64,000 nucleotides of DNA from Bacillota bacterium (GCA_023459875.1 JAEWRY010000028.1:62001-126000), one strand, 5' to 3'. Counted from the first letter of the stretch, positions 24,607-33,480 are shown. Numbers and translations: made by a program. The notes: generated by a model from the sequence alone, not told the origin.

Positions 24607-26214
24607 ATGAAAAGACTGATTTCATGCCTGCTTGCCTGCGCCCTCCTGCTGATTTCCCTTACCGCCTGCGGCGGCGGAAAAACCGGCGGCGCGGAGAAAA
24701 ATAAAAAAACGGTCGTGATCGGCACCCAATCCGACCTTGTGACATTGGACCCCGGCAACATGTACGAGGCCTATTCGAACATGGTTTCCAGCGGAGTTTA
24801 CGATACCCTTTTCCGGGTGAGGACGGGCACTCTGGGAACACCCGAGCCCTCGGCTGCCACCGGCGTCGCCATTGACGATTCCAAAACCGTATATACCATC
24901 ACCATGCGAACCGACATTTCGTTTTCCAGCGGCAATAAGCTCACTGCAAAAGACGTGGCTTGGAGCGTCAACCGGGTGCTTAACATGAAAGAGAGCAACG
25001 CCTACCCGGATGTGGCCGTCGTGCAAAGTGTGGAGGCCACCGACGACTTCACCGTTGTCTTTACCCTGAACGAGCCCGACGCCTCTTTTCTGGATAAGCT
25101 CACCTCCAGCGCCTACAGTATTTTAGACAGCGAACTTGTAAAACTGCACGGCGGTTCCGACAAGGGTGGGGATACCGCCAGGATCTGGCTCGATACTACC
25201 TCGGCCGGCTCCGGACCCTTTGTTGTGAGGAGCTGGTCGCCCCAGGAGCTTGTTCTGGAGAAGAACCCGACCTATTGGGGCGGAAACGGAAACATCGACA
25301 CCGTTGTTTTAAAAAAGATGGAAAGCGCGCCGGCCGAGCTTGAGGCCATCGGGAAAGGCGAAATCGATATCGCCCTGGACCTGAACACCCAGGCCCCAGG
25401 GAAGCTGGACGGCAAGGAAAACGTCTGCGTTGTGAGCGGTACTTCCGTACTCCTCGCCTTCCTGGCCATGAACCGGGACCCCCTGCTCTCCCCGGAGCTG
25501 TCCAATCCAAAGGTGCAGGAGGCGGTGCGCTGCGCGCTGGACTATAGGAGCTATCTCGCCCTGGCGGGGGAGAACAGCACCGTTCCTCTCAATTTCATGC
25601 CCCTGGGCTTTGCCGGCGCCCTGACCCGTGACCTGAAAACAGAGGGCCGGAACGTGGAAAAAGCCAGAGAGCTGATGGTAGAAGCCGGCTATCCTGCGGG
25701 GTTTGCCGTTATCCTTGCCTGTCCGGATATCGCGTTGGAGGGCATTGATTGGAAAATGATCGCCCTGAAGGTAAAGGATGATTTGGCCGGAATCGGCATT
25801 GCTGTCACGATTGAAACCCTGGATTACCAGCAGTTTTATAAAGAGGTCCGATCCGCGTCCCTGCCGTTTTATCTCGCTTACTGGTCTCCCCACTACTATG
25901 ATGCAAACAGCCAGCTTGCCTTTCTGCCCGGTATGGGCGAAAGCGCTACCGTCTACGGCAGGCGCACCGGCTGGGCTGCGGATGCGGACAATCAGAGCCT
26001 TCTTGATCTTGCCGCGAAAATGCGGGGAGAAGCCGATCAGGTCCTCCGGGCTGAATACTCCGGGGAACTCCAGCGGCAGTATACCGGGGATAATCCCTTT
26101 GCCTTCCTGTTCCAGCCCGCCGGAACCTTTGCCTACCGCAGCGACACCCTGGAGACAGTGGGTTACAGCGACCTGAGCAAAAAAATCGAGCTTCGCCAGC
26201 TGAAGGCAAAATGA
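24607..26214 (+). CDS. ABC transporter substrate-binding lipoprotein (family 5, peptide/nickel type)
   Basis: 535 residues. A lipoprotein signal ends at LTAC (about residue 20), followed by a Gly/Lys linker. The mature part has SBP_bac_5 features: LVTLDPGNMYEAYSN, YTITMRTDISFSSGNKLTAKDV, and LAFLAMNRDPLLSPELSNPKV with EAVRCALDY. These proteins capture peptides, opines or metals outside the cell. No permease or ATPase gene lies beside it, so it is an orphan that must share a transporter encoded elsewhere. The tail FLFQPAGTFAYRSDTL is typical. GAGGAAGGA precedes the ATG. Confidence 0.9.
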   Translation: MKRLISCLLACALLLISLTACGGGKTGGAEKNKKTVVIGTQSDLVTLDPGNMYEAYSNMVSSGVYDTLFRVRTGTLGTPEPSAATGVAIDDSKTVYTITMRTDISFSSGNKLTAKDVAWSVNRVLNMKESNAYPDVAVVQSVEATDDFTVVFTLNEPDASFLDKLTSSAYSILDSELVKLHGGSDKGGDTARIWLDTTSAGSGPFVVRSWSPQELVLEKNPTYWGGNGNIDTVVLKKMESAPAELEAIGKGEIDIALDLNTQAPGKLDGKENVCVVSGTSVLLAFLAMNRDPLLSPELSNPKVQEAVRCALDYRSYLALAGENSTVPLNFMPLGFAGALTRDLKTEGRNVEKARELMVEAGYPAGFAVILACPDIALEGIDWKMIALKVKDDLAGIGIAVTIETLDYQQFYKEVRSASLPFYLAYWSPHYYDANSQLAFLPGMGESATVYGRRTGWAADADNQSLLDLAAKMRGEADQVLRAEYSGELQRQYTGDNPFAFLFQPAGTFAYRSDTLETVGYSDLSKKIELRQLKAK

Positions 26215-26220
26215 CCGCAC

Positions 26221-26273
26221 GGCAAACCTTCCCGGCTGAATGCGATTCTGCAAAGCAGGGCTTGCCTTTTTTT
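26221..26273 (+). terminator. Probable terminator of the binding-protein gene
   Basis: GGCAA and TTGCC close a hairpin containing an inner CTGC-AAA-GCAG, followed by seven T. Confidence 0.55.
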
Positions 26274-26324
26274 AGTTCATTCTATAAAATAGGAAGAAAT
26301 AGAAATAGTCAGGAGGGGGACCCA

Positions 26325-26726
26325 ATGACAGACAAAGAACTGGTAAACACGGCGTTTTCCATGTTGGAGCGTGCTTATGCGCCATACTCCGGATTTTCGG
26401 TGGGGGCGGCGCTTCTCTGTTCGGACGGGACGGTATTCACCGGCTGCAACGTGGAAAACGCCGCTTACGGCTCCACCATCTGCGCCGAGCGGACCGCCCT
26501 TGTGAAAGCGGTGAGCGAAGGACACAGGGACGATTTTCTAAGGCTTGCTATAGCTGGCAACAGCAAGGATTTCTGCTGGCCCTGCGGCGCCTGCCGGCAG
26601 ATGCTCTATGAATTCGCGCCCGGGCTGGAGCTGCTGGTGGCAAGAGGAGACCGGGAATTTGTGTCCGTACCGCTCAGCGGCCTGTTTCCCCACGGCTTTG
26701 GCCCCAAAGATCTGGAACAAGAATAA
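26325..26726 (+). CDS. cdd: Cytidine deaminase
   Basis: 133 residues, the homotetrameric class length. GCNVENAAYG binds the nucleoside. CAERTA supplies a zinc Cys53 and catalytic Glu55, and PCGACRQ gives zinc Cys87 and Cys90. It hydrolyses cytidine and deoxycytidine to uridines in pyrimidine salvage. AGGAGGGGG precedes ATG 26325. The gene stands between two terminators. Confidence 0.96.
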   Translation: MTDKELVNTAFSMLERAYAPYSGFSVGAALLCSDGTVFTGCNVENAAYGSTICAERTALVKAVSEGHRDDFLRLAIAGNSKDFCWPCGACRQMLYEFAPGLELLVARGDREFVSVPLSGLFPHGFGPKDLEQE

Positions 26727-26728
26727 TT

Positions 26729-26764
26729 AAACCGGGATGCAGTATTGGCTGTATCCCGGTTTAT
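26729..26764. terminator. Terminator shared by cdd and the LCP gene
   Basis: AAACCGGGAT and ATCCCGGTTT pair, with ATTAATAA on the plus side and TTAATTATTC on the minus side. It lies between convergent genes. Confidence 0.7.
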
Positions 26765-26776
26765 TAATAATGAGTC

Positions 26777-27772
26777 TTATTTCCCGTATATATAGAGGTT
26801 CAGATATTCCCGGTTCTTCTTCAGGTCTGGCACGATCACGGACATACCCCGAATGCTGGCGAATTTGAACGTTGCTTCAGCCGGAATGCTGTGGGATTCT
26901 GTGCCATTTATCCCGGCCTGCAATACCGTCATGCCGTATCTGAGGATCTCAGTCTTGGAGAGATCAGTTGTGAGATACGGCAGGATGCTGTCCAGCAGTT
27001 TGAGCTTTTCCGCCGTACTCAGTTTCAGCATATCGGACATCGCCTGCATGACGATCTTGCGCTGCCGCTCCGTCCTTCCGAAATCGGAGTCCAGTTTGCG
27101 GATTCGCGCATAAGCCAGCGCCTGTTTCCCGTTCAGATGATTGAGCCCTTCGTACAGTTCCCAATGGTAGTATTTGTTTAAATGGTTCGCCTCGGCCTTG
27201 GTGAGGTCGACGTCGATTCCGCCTAAAATTTCAATGATCTCCTGGAACCCTTCAAAGTCCACCTCGAAATTTCCGTCGATCTGCACTCCGAAATTCCGCG
27301 CTATTGTCTTGTCCAGCAGTTCCATGCCGCCGAACACATAGGAGGCGTTGAGCCGGTTGTCGCTGTAGCCGGGGATCTGAACGTACAGGTCGCGCAGGAA
27401 GGAAATAAGCGTTACCGTTCCGTCGTTCTTATTAAAACTGACCAGGATCATGGAATCGGACCGCTCCCGCGGTTCTCCCTCGCGTCTGTCCTGCCCAATG
27501 AGAAGAATGTTCATGACATCCACACCACTATATGGTGTTACGTCCGCGGGCCACGTTACGTCGCCCGGATCGATTACTGTGTTCGGGTCCGTACCGTCTT
27601 CGTCCGGTTCAAAGTACTCTTCCTGCGGGGCTACAGAAGCGCTTGGCTCCTGCTGTTTTATCTTTGATAATTCCCGGTAGATAATCCCCGTGCCAATCAG
27701 CAGCAAGAGGATGAAAGTTGTTCCAAGGACGATGAACAGCCTCTTTTTTCCAGTTTTCTTATTGCTGTCCAT
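26777..27772 (-). CDS. LytR-CpsA-Psr (LCP) family cell-wall polymer ligase
   Basis: 331 residues. A Lys-rich cytoplasmic start, one transmembrane helix (about 10-30), an acidic linker, then the LCP domain: NILLIGQDRR, RSDSMILVSFNK, SFLRDLYVQIPGY, LNASYVFGG, LTKAEANHLN, LAYARIRKLDSDFGRTERQRKI. The Arg and Asp residues that hold the polyprenyl pyrophosphate are present. LCP enzymes attach wall teichoic acid or secondary polymers to peptidoglycan outside the membrane. It fits the wall-polymer genes at 13-17 kb. Confidence 0.93.
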   Translation of the reverse strand: MDSNKKTGKKRLFIVLGTTFILLLLIGTGIIYRELSKIKQQEPSASVAPQEEYFEPDEDGTDPNTVIDPGDVTWPADVTPYSGVDVMNILLIGQDRREGEPRERSDSMILVSFNKNDGTVTLISFLRDLYVQIPGYSDNRLNASYVFGGMELLDKTIARNFGVQIDGNFEVDFEGFQEIIEILGGIDVDLTKAEANHLNKYYHWELYEGLNHLNGKQALAYARIRKLDSDFGRTERQRKIVMQAMSDMLKLSTAEKLKLLDSILPYLTTDLSKTEILRYGMTVLQAGINGTESHSIPAEATFKFASIRGMSVIVPDLKKNREYLNLYIYGK

Positions 27773-28022
27773 AATAAGCAGCCCTTTCTGATTGGCAGAT
27801 TACCGGCACAAAACGAAAACATCCGGTTATAAAACGACGAAAAATAACGCCGCGGACAAACCGCACAAGGATAGTATGGGCAAACCGCCGGTTATCTTCC
27901 GCTTAAAACGTATCAATTAACCCTAAATGAGTTATATTCTGACAAATTATTGATAGTATACTCCCAATGTCGGTTACTTTCAATCATGATTTTAAATGAT
28001 ATTCGATGAGCGGGCCATCCGA
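27773..28022. other. Gene-free stretch upstream of the LCP gene
   Basis: A+T-rich, with no supportable open frame or RNA. It must hold the LCP promoter on the minus strand, but no convincing -35/-10 pair was found. Confidence 0.4.
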
Positions 28023-28024
28023 AA

Positions 28025-28056
28025 ATAAAAGAGGGCTGCTTATTGAAGCAGCCCTC
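28025..28056 (-). terminator. Intrinsic terminator, minus strand
   Basis: GAGGGCTGCT, loop TTCAAT (minus reading), AGCAGCCCTC, then TTTTATTTTC. It ends the gene at 28074-28643. Confidence 0.85.
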
Positions 28057-28073
28057 GAATGAATACGCAAAAG

Positions 28074-28643
28074 TCAGATCTTAAACTGCCCCATTATGCC
28101 TCGCGCCATGACGTCCGCCATAATGAGCGCCTCCTCCTGGATGGAATCGTACTGGTCGATACCCGCGGCATACTCTCCCTTAAGGAGATATGAGGCTTCC
28201 TTTTCTGTCATCTTGAGATGGTCGTACAATAATTCCCGCCAGGTGACCACATCCCAGCAGCGGTTCAGTTCGCTCAAAAAGCTCGCGATTTCGCTGGCGT
28301 TCAAATACCACTTTTCGCGCAGCCTGCCGGCGGATGCGGAGTCGCCGATTTTGGCCGCGTTTACCAGTTGTCCCGCAATCTGAAGATGGTCGGCCAGCAG
28401 ATTTCGAAACCTCATAGCCCTCTCGTTGCCGTAAAGCGGCCTGAGTACGTACGCAAAGTCGGTGGGATTGCGCATAAGCCGCCCGGTTACAAATTCAAGA
28501 TCCGGCAGATCAAATGCCGTGCTGACGATAAAGAAACGGGTCCACAGGATATGCTCTACCCACAGGCGGCGCAGCGTGTTATATAGTTGCTGCTGCCCAG
28601 GAGACAAATTGCTTGGTACTGCGCAGCTGTTGCTTCGATACAT
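28074..28643 (-). CDS. Conserved helical protein of unknown function
   Basis: 189 residues, no membrane segment or signal. It contains LWVEHILWTRFFIVSTAFDLPD, LMRNPTDFAYVLRPLYG, LLADHLQIAGQLV, LREKWYLNASEIASFL and LLYDHLKMTEKEA. The pattern of repeated H-L and N-x-x-D/E helices is that of a small family in Clostridia and Bacilli that is sometimes labelled acetylglutamate kinase in databases, without resemblance to that enzyme. It may be a four-helix bundle. Nothing around it points to a job. Confidence 0.7.
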   Translation of the reverse strand: MYRSNSCAVPSNLSPGQQQLYNTLRRLWVEHILWTRFFIVSTAFDLPDLEFVTGRLMRNPTDFAYVLRPLYGNERAMRFRNLLADHLQIAGQLVNAAKIGDSASAGRLREKWYLNASEIASFLSELNRCWDVVTWRELLYDHLKMTEKEASYLLKGEYAAGIDQYDSIQEEALIMADVMARGIMGQFKI

Positions 28644-28707
28644 GCTGATTCTCTCCTCTATGAAAACTATCCCATTTTATGTTTTCCGGGATCGTTCCGT
28701 TCTGATA

Positions 28708-28747
28708 AGAAAAAAGGGAGCGTCTCAAGATAAAATTGAGACGTCCC
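28708..28747 (-). terminator. Intrinsic terminator of the TauE/SafE gene
   Basis: On the minus strand GGGACGTCTCA, loop, TGAGACGCTCCC, then TTTTTTC. One base bulges in the stem. Confidence 0.75.
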
Positions 28748-28754
28748 CATTCTG

Positions 28755-28787
28755 CTGTCATTCTGAGACCGAAGGGACGAAGAACTT
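28755..28787. repeat. Fragment of the dispersed palindromic repeat
   Basis: TGTCATTCTGAG followed by CGAAGGGACGAAGAAC resembles one arm of the repeats at 12612 and 40623. The second arm is missing. Confidence 0.5.
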
Positions 28788-28870
28788 AGCTGTCCATATA
28801 CCGAAAGCCCCCTGGCCAAACAACGGAATTCTTATTCGATTTTTTTGAACCGATCCCTATGTAACCTTCC

Positions 28871-29638
28871 TCAGATCAGCTCGCTTGCCATTTTGATAAA
28901 GAGCAGTCCTATCACCAGGAAAATGGCGTACCGCACGTATTTGCTTCCGCCGGAGATCGCAAGTCTCGCTCCGCAGTAATTTCCCGCAACCGCGAAAAAG
29001 GCGGCCGGGATGGCGAGAGGGAAGAGCACTTTGCCGTTAACGGAAAATACGATCATCGACGCGACGTTCGACGCCAGATTGGCCGCCTTTGCGCACCCGG
29101 AGGATTTTAGCAGGTCAAAGCCCAGAAGAGCCGTAAAAACCAGAATAAAAAACGTTCCCGTGCCCGGCCCGATGAGGCCGTCGTAACAGCCGATGACAAG
29201 GCCGATGACCAGCGAGGAAACGGTAAGCCTTTGAGCGCTTATCTTTTTTGACGAGTCCACGGCCTCTCCGAAATCTTTTTTTATCAGCAAAAAAACGGCA
29301 ACGACAGGCAGGATCGCCAGCATGATCATTTTCAGTATGCTGTCGGGAATCATCAAGGCCAGAGCGCTCCCCCCGGAAGCCCCGAGAAAAGAACCGGCAG
29401 CGGATAAGATGCCGACCCTCAAGTCGATTTTCCCGGCTTTCAGGTATTTAACTGCGGCGGTTAAGGTCCCGATGCTCATGGCGGTTTTATTCGTACCGAT
29501 CGCATAGTGCGCGGGCAGTCCCGCCAGCAGATACGCAGGCAGGGAAATGAGTCCGCCGCCGCCGGCGATGGAGTCCACGAACCCCGCTAAAAATACCAGC
29601 GGGCAGACGATTGAATACATCGCAAACGATAGGTTCAC
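28871..29638 (-). CDS. TauE/SafE-family sulfite/organosulfonate exporter
   Basis: 255 residues from GTG 29638, which follows GGGGAGG by 8 bases. The open frame runs upstream into tRNA-Leu and cannot start there. Eight or so hydrophobic segments; FVDSIAGGGGLISLPAYLLAG and GTNKTAMSIGTL near the N terminus and GCYDGLIGPGTGTF in the middle are family signatures. The family is thought to export sulfite, sulfoacetate or similar anions; the substrate here is unknown. Confidence 0.88.
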   Translation of the reverse strand: MNLSFAMYSIVCPLVFLAGFVDSIAGGGGLISLPAYLLAGLPAHYAIGTNKTAMSIGTLTAAVKYLKAGKIDLRVGILSAAGSFLGASGGSALALMIPDSILKMIMLAILPVVAVFLLIKKDFGEAVDSSKKISAQRLTVSSLVIGLVIGCYDGLIGPGTGTFFILVFTALLGFDLLKSSGCAKAANLASNVASMIVFSVNGKVLFPLAIPAAFFAVAGNYCGARLAISGGSKYVRYAIFLVIGLLFIKMASELI

Positions 29639-29660
29639 AAAGGATACCTCCCCTGCAATA

Positions 29661-29706
29661 AAAAAGCGAAAGGCGCTTGCATTTTCCATAAAAACGCAAG
29701 CGCCTT
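29661..29706 (-). terminator. Terminator of tRNA-Leu
   Basis: On the minus strand AAGGCGCTTGC, a 15-base loop, GCAAGCGCCTT, then TCGCTTTTTT. The hairpin begins right at the CCA end. Confidence 0.75.
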
Positions 29707-29790
29707 GGTGCGGGCATGGGGACTCGAACCCCAACCGGTCTCCCGACAGGAACCTAAATCCTGCATGTCTGCCAATTCCATCATGCCCGC
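29706..29790 (-). tRNA. tRNA-Leu (anticodon UAG)
   Basis: The minus strand folds as a class II tRNA: acceptor GCGGGCA/TGCCCGC with discriminator A and an encoded CCA. The anticodon stem CAGGA/TCCTG encloses loop TTTAGGT, giving anticodon TAG for CUA codons. A long variable arm (about GTCGGGAGACC) and the T arm GGGGTTCGAGTCCCC follow, as expected for leucine. Confidence 0.95.
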
Positions 29791-29812
29791 ATAGTCGTTT
29801 TCTGACTTTGAA

Positions 29813-29842
29813 ATGGTATCACAATGAAAGCCTGTCTGTCAA
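29813..29842 (-). promoter_or_regulatory. Promoter for tRNA-Leu
   Basis: On the minus strand TTGACA (29842-29837), 18 bases, TACCAT (29818-29813) with an upstream TG-type extension. It sits about 22 bases before the tRNA. Confidence 0.6.
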
Positions 29843-29954
29843 CGGTGTAAAAGCCGACTTTCCGCCCGGTTGTGCTGAAAAAAGACGCTTCCGTATCGAT
29901 TCAGGAATAATGCAATTTGGTATTTAAGCTTTTTTGCATAAGCTTCTTTTGCTG

Positions 29955-29982
29955 TTGCGTTTTTGAACACCAAGGCTATAAT
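29955..29982 (+). promoter_or_regulatory. Possible promoter for the HTH protein gene
   Basis: TTGCGT (29955-29960), 16 bases, TATAAT (29977-29982), giving a leader of about 145 bases. The gap 29791-30132 holds otherwise only the divergent tRNA promoter. Confidence 0.4.
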
Positions 29983-30132
29983 AGAAGTATAAAAATAAAC
30001 GTGATAAAATTTACTTTTTGTGTATAGTGCACAAATATTTGGAGGACTGAGAGATCAGCGGTTTTCTTGTGCGGGTATGATTTTCATATTCGGGTTCTGA
30101 GAATACCAAAAATACTTCATGGAGGCAACCAA

Positions 30133-31671
30133 ATGACGTTTTCGGAAAAGCTTATTTCGCTTATGAACCTTACATCGACGACCAATATTGCCCTGGCACA
30201 AGGTACAGGAATTGACCCCCCGCAGGTCAGCAGGCTGCGAAAAGGTGTACGAGGCATGCCTCGCAATTCGGAAATTGTCCGGCGAGTCTCAGCTTATTTT
30301 GCCGGGAAGTGCATGAGCGATTATCAGTTTTCCGCTCTCTGCGAACTTACCGGCGACGTGAGGCTCAGGACGCCGCGGAGCGTGAGCGGGGTTTCCGAAA
30401 TCCTTTTCCGCTGGCTGTCTGAGAAAGAAACCGAAAGGGGAAGCGAAATAGGCCGATTTTTGCAGACTTTCGACAAGCTCTCTCTCATAAACGAGGAGGA
30501 CAAGCAATCCGGCGCACGGAACGAAGACAGGGAAGGTGAGAAGCGAGAAATCCTGGCTTATTACGGCAACAGTGGAAAACGGCAGGCCGCAAGGGATTTT
30601 CTTTCCTATATAGAAACGATGGTATTCCCCGGAGTCATCCAGCTTGCCAGCGATGAGGACCCGCGCTGGATCATAGAGGACCCTGATTTCCTGAGGGAGA
30701 TTACGGCTTCTATCCAGCAGATGGTCAGGAAAGGGTTTTCGATAGACCGGATTCAGCCTCCCATAACGAACATCGACTATGCCTTCCAGTCGGCTTCCCA
30801 CTGGCTTCCCGTCTACCTGACCGGTTCCGTGCGGCAGTATTATTATCCATGGATGCGGGACAACTATCATTTGCGCACGATTTTCGTCGTTCCCGGGCAG
30901 ATCGCACTATCTTCCAGCTCGGCGGGAAATTGTTCTGAGAGCAGAATTACTTATCTGACCACCGAAAAGAGCGCGGTGGATGCCATTACTGGTGAGTTTG
31001 CCGACTGCCTGTCTTTGTGCAAACCTATGCTTACCCTGTGTTCCAGCAAGCCGGAGGAGCCTTTTTTCAAATGCATGACCGACTTTGAAGCGATTGTATC
31101 GGACGGTATCTACATCAACAATGTGCTTCCCGAGCTTACCATGCCACCCGAACTTCTCGAGAGCGTCTTGATACGCGCGGGAAACGGATTGTACGCGAAA
31201 AGCATCCGCAGATATTTGAAGCAAAGAACTGCGTTGGAACTCGAGGTACTGAAAAACCGGAGCATCACCGATATCATCTGTCTGGCCGATATGGATGAGC
31301 TTAAGGGCGGCAAGGTTAAAATCCCGGCTGCGCGCCTGTTTCCCAACTGGGATCTTCCGTATACGCCCAAGGAATACGCCTGCCACCTCCGGCAGACCGT
31401 GGACCGGCTGGAAAGATATCCGAATTATCACTTGGTTCTGCTGGACCGGCTGCCGCTTCCCGCCGTTATTATCTACACAAAGCCAGGGAATCTGGCGCTG
31501 CTCATCAAAGCGGCCCACCCCTTTGTTGTGATGGAGGTCGCGGAATCAAATATGCTCGCCGCCTTTGCGGAATACCTCAAGCAGATAGCCTGCGGAGCGC
31601 CGCATCAGAATGCGGAAAAGGAGAGCGTTATCAATACGATCAACCGGTTCATCGTCCAGCTTGAGGAATAG
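30133..31671 (+). CDS. Large HTH-domain protein of unknown function
   Basis: 512 residues from ATG 30133, which follows GGAGGC by 6 bases. The first 75 residues (FSEKLISLMNLTSTTNIALAQ..., GIDPPQVSRLRKGVRGMPR) look like an XRE-type helix-turn-helix. The remaining 430 residues match no family I recognise. They contain YLTGSVRQYYYPWMRD and VVLLDRLPLP-like stretches that suggest a mixed alpha/beta sensor region, with no membrane segment. It stands alone between a tRNA and murC, with its own terminator. Proteins of this design occur as orphan regulators in gut Clostridia; targets are unknown. Confidence 0.6.
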   Translation: MTFSEKLISLMNLTSTTNIALAQGTGIDPPQVSRLRKGVRGMPRNSEIVRRVSAYFAGKCMSDYQFSALCELTGDVRLRTPRSVSGVSEILFRWLSEKETERGSEIGRFLQTFDKLSLINEEDKQSGARNEDREGEKREILAYYGNSGKRQAARDFLSYIETMVFPGVIQLASDEDPRWIIEDPDFLREITASIQQMVRKGFSIDRIQPPITNIDYAFQSASHWLPVYLTGSVRQYYYPWMRDNYHLRTIFVVPGQIALSSSSAGNCSESRITYLTTEKSAVDAITGEFADCLSLCKPMLTLCSSKPEEPFFKCMTDFEAIVSDGIYINNVLPELTMPPELLESVLIRAGNGLYAKSIRRYLKQRTALELEVLKNRSITDIICLADMDELKGGKVKIPAARLFPNWDLPYTPKEYACHLRQTVDRLERYPNYHLVLLDRLPLPAVIIYTKPGNLALLIKAAHPFVVMEVAESNMLAAFAEYLKQIACGAPHQNAEKESVINTINRFIVQLEE

Positions 31672-31681
31672 GACAGAAAAG

Positions 31682-31717
31682 GTGCGCGATACAAATTCTC
31701 ATTTGTATCGCGCACTT
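31682..31717 (+). terminator. Intrinsic terminator of the HTH gene
   Basis: GTGCGCGATACAAA, 6-base loop, TTTGTATCGCGCAC, then TTTCATT. The 14-base-pair stem is perfect. Confidence 0.8.
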
Positions 31718-31720
31718 TCA

Positions 31721-31752
31721 TTCTGTCGAAAAACCCTGTTTTTCGACAGAAT
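31721..31752. repeat. Palindrome with the TTTTTCGACAG core
   Basis: ATTCTGTCGAAAAA, loop, TTTTTCGACAGAAT. The half-site TTTTTCGACAG, or close to it, also occurs at 9772-9783 and 14-24. The surrounding gap 31672-31997 also has a GCCCAG-GGGAA hairpin at 31791-31819 and a dispersed repeat at 31900; no gene. Confidence 0.6.
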
Positions 31753-31899
31753 GGCAAGATGAAGCGGCTCTCTTGAGCCTCACAGAGAGCGCCCAGCGGG
31801 AAGTGAATTCCCACTGGGCACTGGAATTAACCTTCTACGGATTTCGGTCACGAAGCCGGGCGCAAAATCCGCAAAAACTCTTCGCCGGCGGCCAAAAGG

Positions 31900-31968
31900 A
31901 CAAAGGATCTTTCCGGGAGAAACGTGCCGGGGAGCTGAGATTCTTCGGCCTTTGGCCTCAGAATGACA
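31900..31968. repeat. Dispersed palindromic repeat, copy D
   Basis: AAAGGATCT at one end and GATTCTTCGGCC...CCTCAGAATGACA at the other, as in the copies at 12478 and 40623. It lies just downstream of convergent murC. Confidence 0.65.
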
Positions 31969-31997
31969 GCGCTTGCTGCGCCTTTAGGCTATGCGAT

Positions 31998-33371
31998 TCA
32001 GGCTTCCCGCACCAGAGCTTCCCCCACCGTGTAGATATCGCCGGCGCCGACGGTGAGGATCAGGTCGCCCGGCTGGGCGATTTCTTTCAGGTGCTCGGTG
32101 AGAGCCGGGAGAGTGGCAAAATAGAGTGAGCCGGGGATCTTCTCCGCCAGGTCCGCCGAGGAAATGCCGATGTCGTTCACTTCCCGGGCTGCAAAGATTT
32201 CTGCCAGCAGAGTGACGTCGGGCAGTTTCAAAACCTCGGCGAAGTCGTCGAAAAGAGCCTTGGTGCGGGTGTAGGTATGGGGCTGGAAGGCGCAGACAAC
32301 CCTTTTGTAGCCCAGACCGGAGGCGGTGGTGAGAAGGGCCAGCAGCTCCCCGGGGTGGTGGGCATAGTCGTCGTAGACCTCAGCGCCGTGAAAGTTTCCT
32401 TTGTGCTCGAACCTGCGGCCGGCGCCGCGGAAGGCGCCGAGCCCCTCGGAAACCGCCAGAGCCGGGTAACCCAGCACAATGGCCGCCGCTGCGGCGGCAA
32501 GCGCGTTCTTCACATTGTGGACGCCGGGAATCCGCAGGGAGATTTCGGTGAAAAAATCGTCCTTATAGTAGACGCTGAAGGTAGGAAGGCCGTTTTTCCA
32601 GGTGAGGTCCCGGCAGTTCACATCTCCTTTGTCGATTCCGAAGGTGAGTACCCTGCGCGTTTCACCGGCCAGGGTGTCCATGGTGTTCTTGTCCTCGGCG
32701 TTCGCGATGATGAAGCCGGTCTCGGGGACCAGGTCGGCGAAGGCGCGGAAGGAGTGCTTTACGTCCTCCAGGTCGCGGAAGAAGTCCAGATGGTCGGCCT
32801 CGATGTTGAGAATAACCGCCACGGTGGGGAAGAAGGAGAGGAAGGAGTTGCAGTATTCGCAGGACTCCAGAATGACGGTGTCGCCCTTTCCCACCCGGTG
32901 GCCGGAGCCCAGAAGGGGGAGGGTGCCGCCGATCATCACCGTGGGGTCGGCCTGGGCCGCCATGGCGATATGGGTGCACATGGAGGTGGTGGTGGTTTTT
33001 CCGTGGGTCCCCGAAATGCACAGGGCGTTATGGTACGCGCGCATGAGCGAGCCCCAGGCCTGGGCCCGCTCAAAGACCGGGATGCCCGCTGCCCTTGCGG
33101 CTTCGATTTCAGGGTTGTTGTCGTGGGCGGCGGCGGTGCGGATCACAAAATCTTTCCCAATCACGTTTTTCGGATCGTGAGCGATGGCGATGGGGATTCC
33201 CATAGAGCGCAGACGGGTTACCGCGGCCCCCTCGCGCAGGTCGGAACCGCTCACGGCAAGTCCCATGCCGGAGAGCACCTCGGCCAGCGGAGCCATGGAG
33301 ACGCCTCCGATCCCCACAAGATGGACCTTTTTTCCGGGTACGATGTAGTCGTGGATGTTTCGTAATGTCAA
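31998..33371 (-). CDS. murC: UDP-N-acetylmuramate-L-alanine ligase
   Basis: 457 residues, normal length. VHLVGIGGVSMAPLAEVL is the N-terminal nucleotide-fold motif, GTHGKTTTTSM (about 120) the ATP loop, EADHLDFF and HNVKNALAA the central-domain motifs, and YDDYAHHPGE the C-terminal signature. It adds L-alanine to UDP-MurNAc, the first peptide step of peptidoglycan synthesis. It starts at TTG 33371; the nearby ATG runs into a stop after four codons. It is separate from other mur genes. Confidence 0.96.
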   Translation of the reverse strand: MTLRNIHDYIVPGKKVHLVGIGGVSMAPLAEVLSGMGLAVSGSDLREGAAVTRLRSMGIPIAIAHDPKNVIGKDFVIRTAAAHDNNPEIEAARAAGIPVFERAQAWGSLMRAYHNALCISGTHGKTTTTSMCTHIAMAAQADPTVMIGGTLPLLGSGHRVGKGDTVILESCEYCNSFLSFFPTVAVILNIEADHLDFFRDLEDVKHSFRAFADLVPETGFIIANAEDKNTMDTLAGETRRVLTFGIDKGDVNCRDLTWKNGLPTFSVYYKDDFFTEISLRIPGVHNVKNALAAAAAAIVLGYPALAVSEGLGAFRGAGRRFEHKGNFHGAEVYDDYAHHPGELLALLTTASGLGYKRVVCAFQPHTYTRTKALFDDFAEVLKLPDVTLLAEIFAAREVNDIGISSADLAEKIPGSLYFATLPALTEHLKEIAQPGDLILTVGAGDIYTVGEALVREA

Positions 33372-33480
33372 GGTTTACACATCCCCTTGAAGAGTTTATA
33401 ATCGAAAGGAACGACTTATATATTACATCTCATTATAGCTGTCTGGCAAGAAAAAGATACTACCGGAAGGCGGTGAAGAC

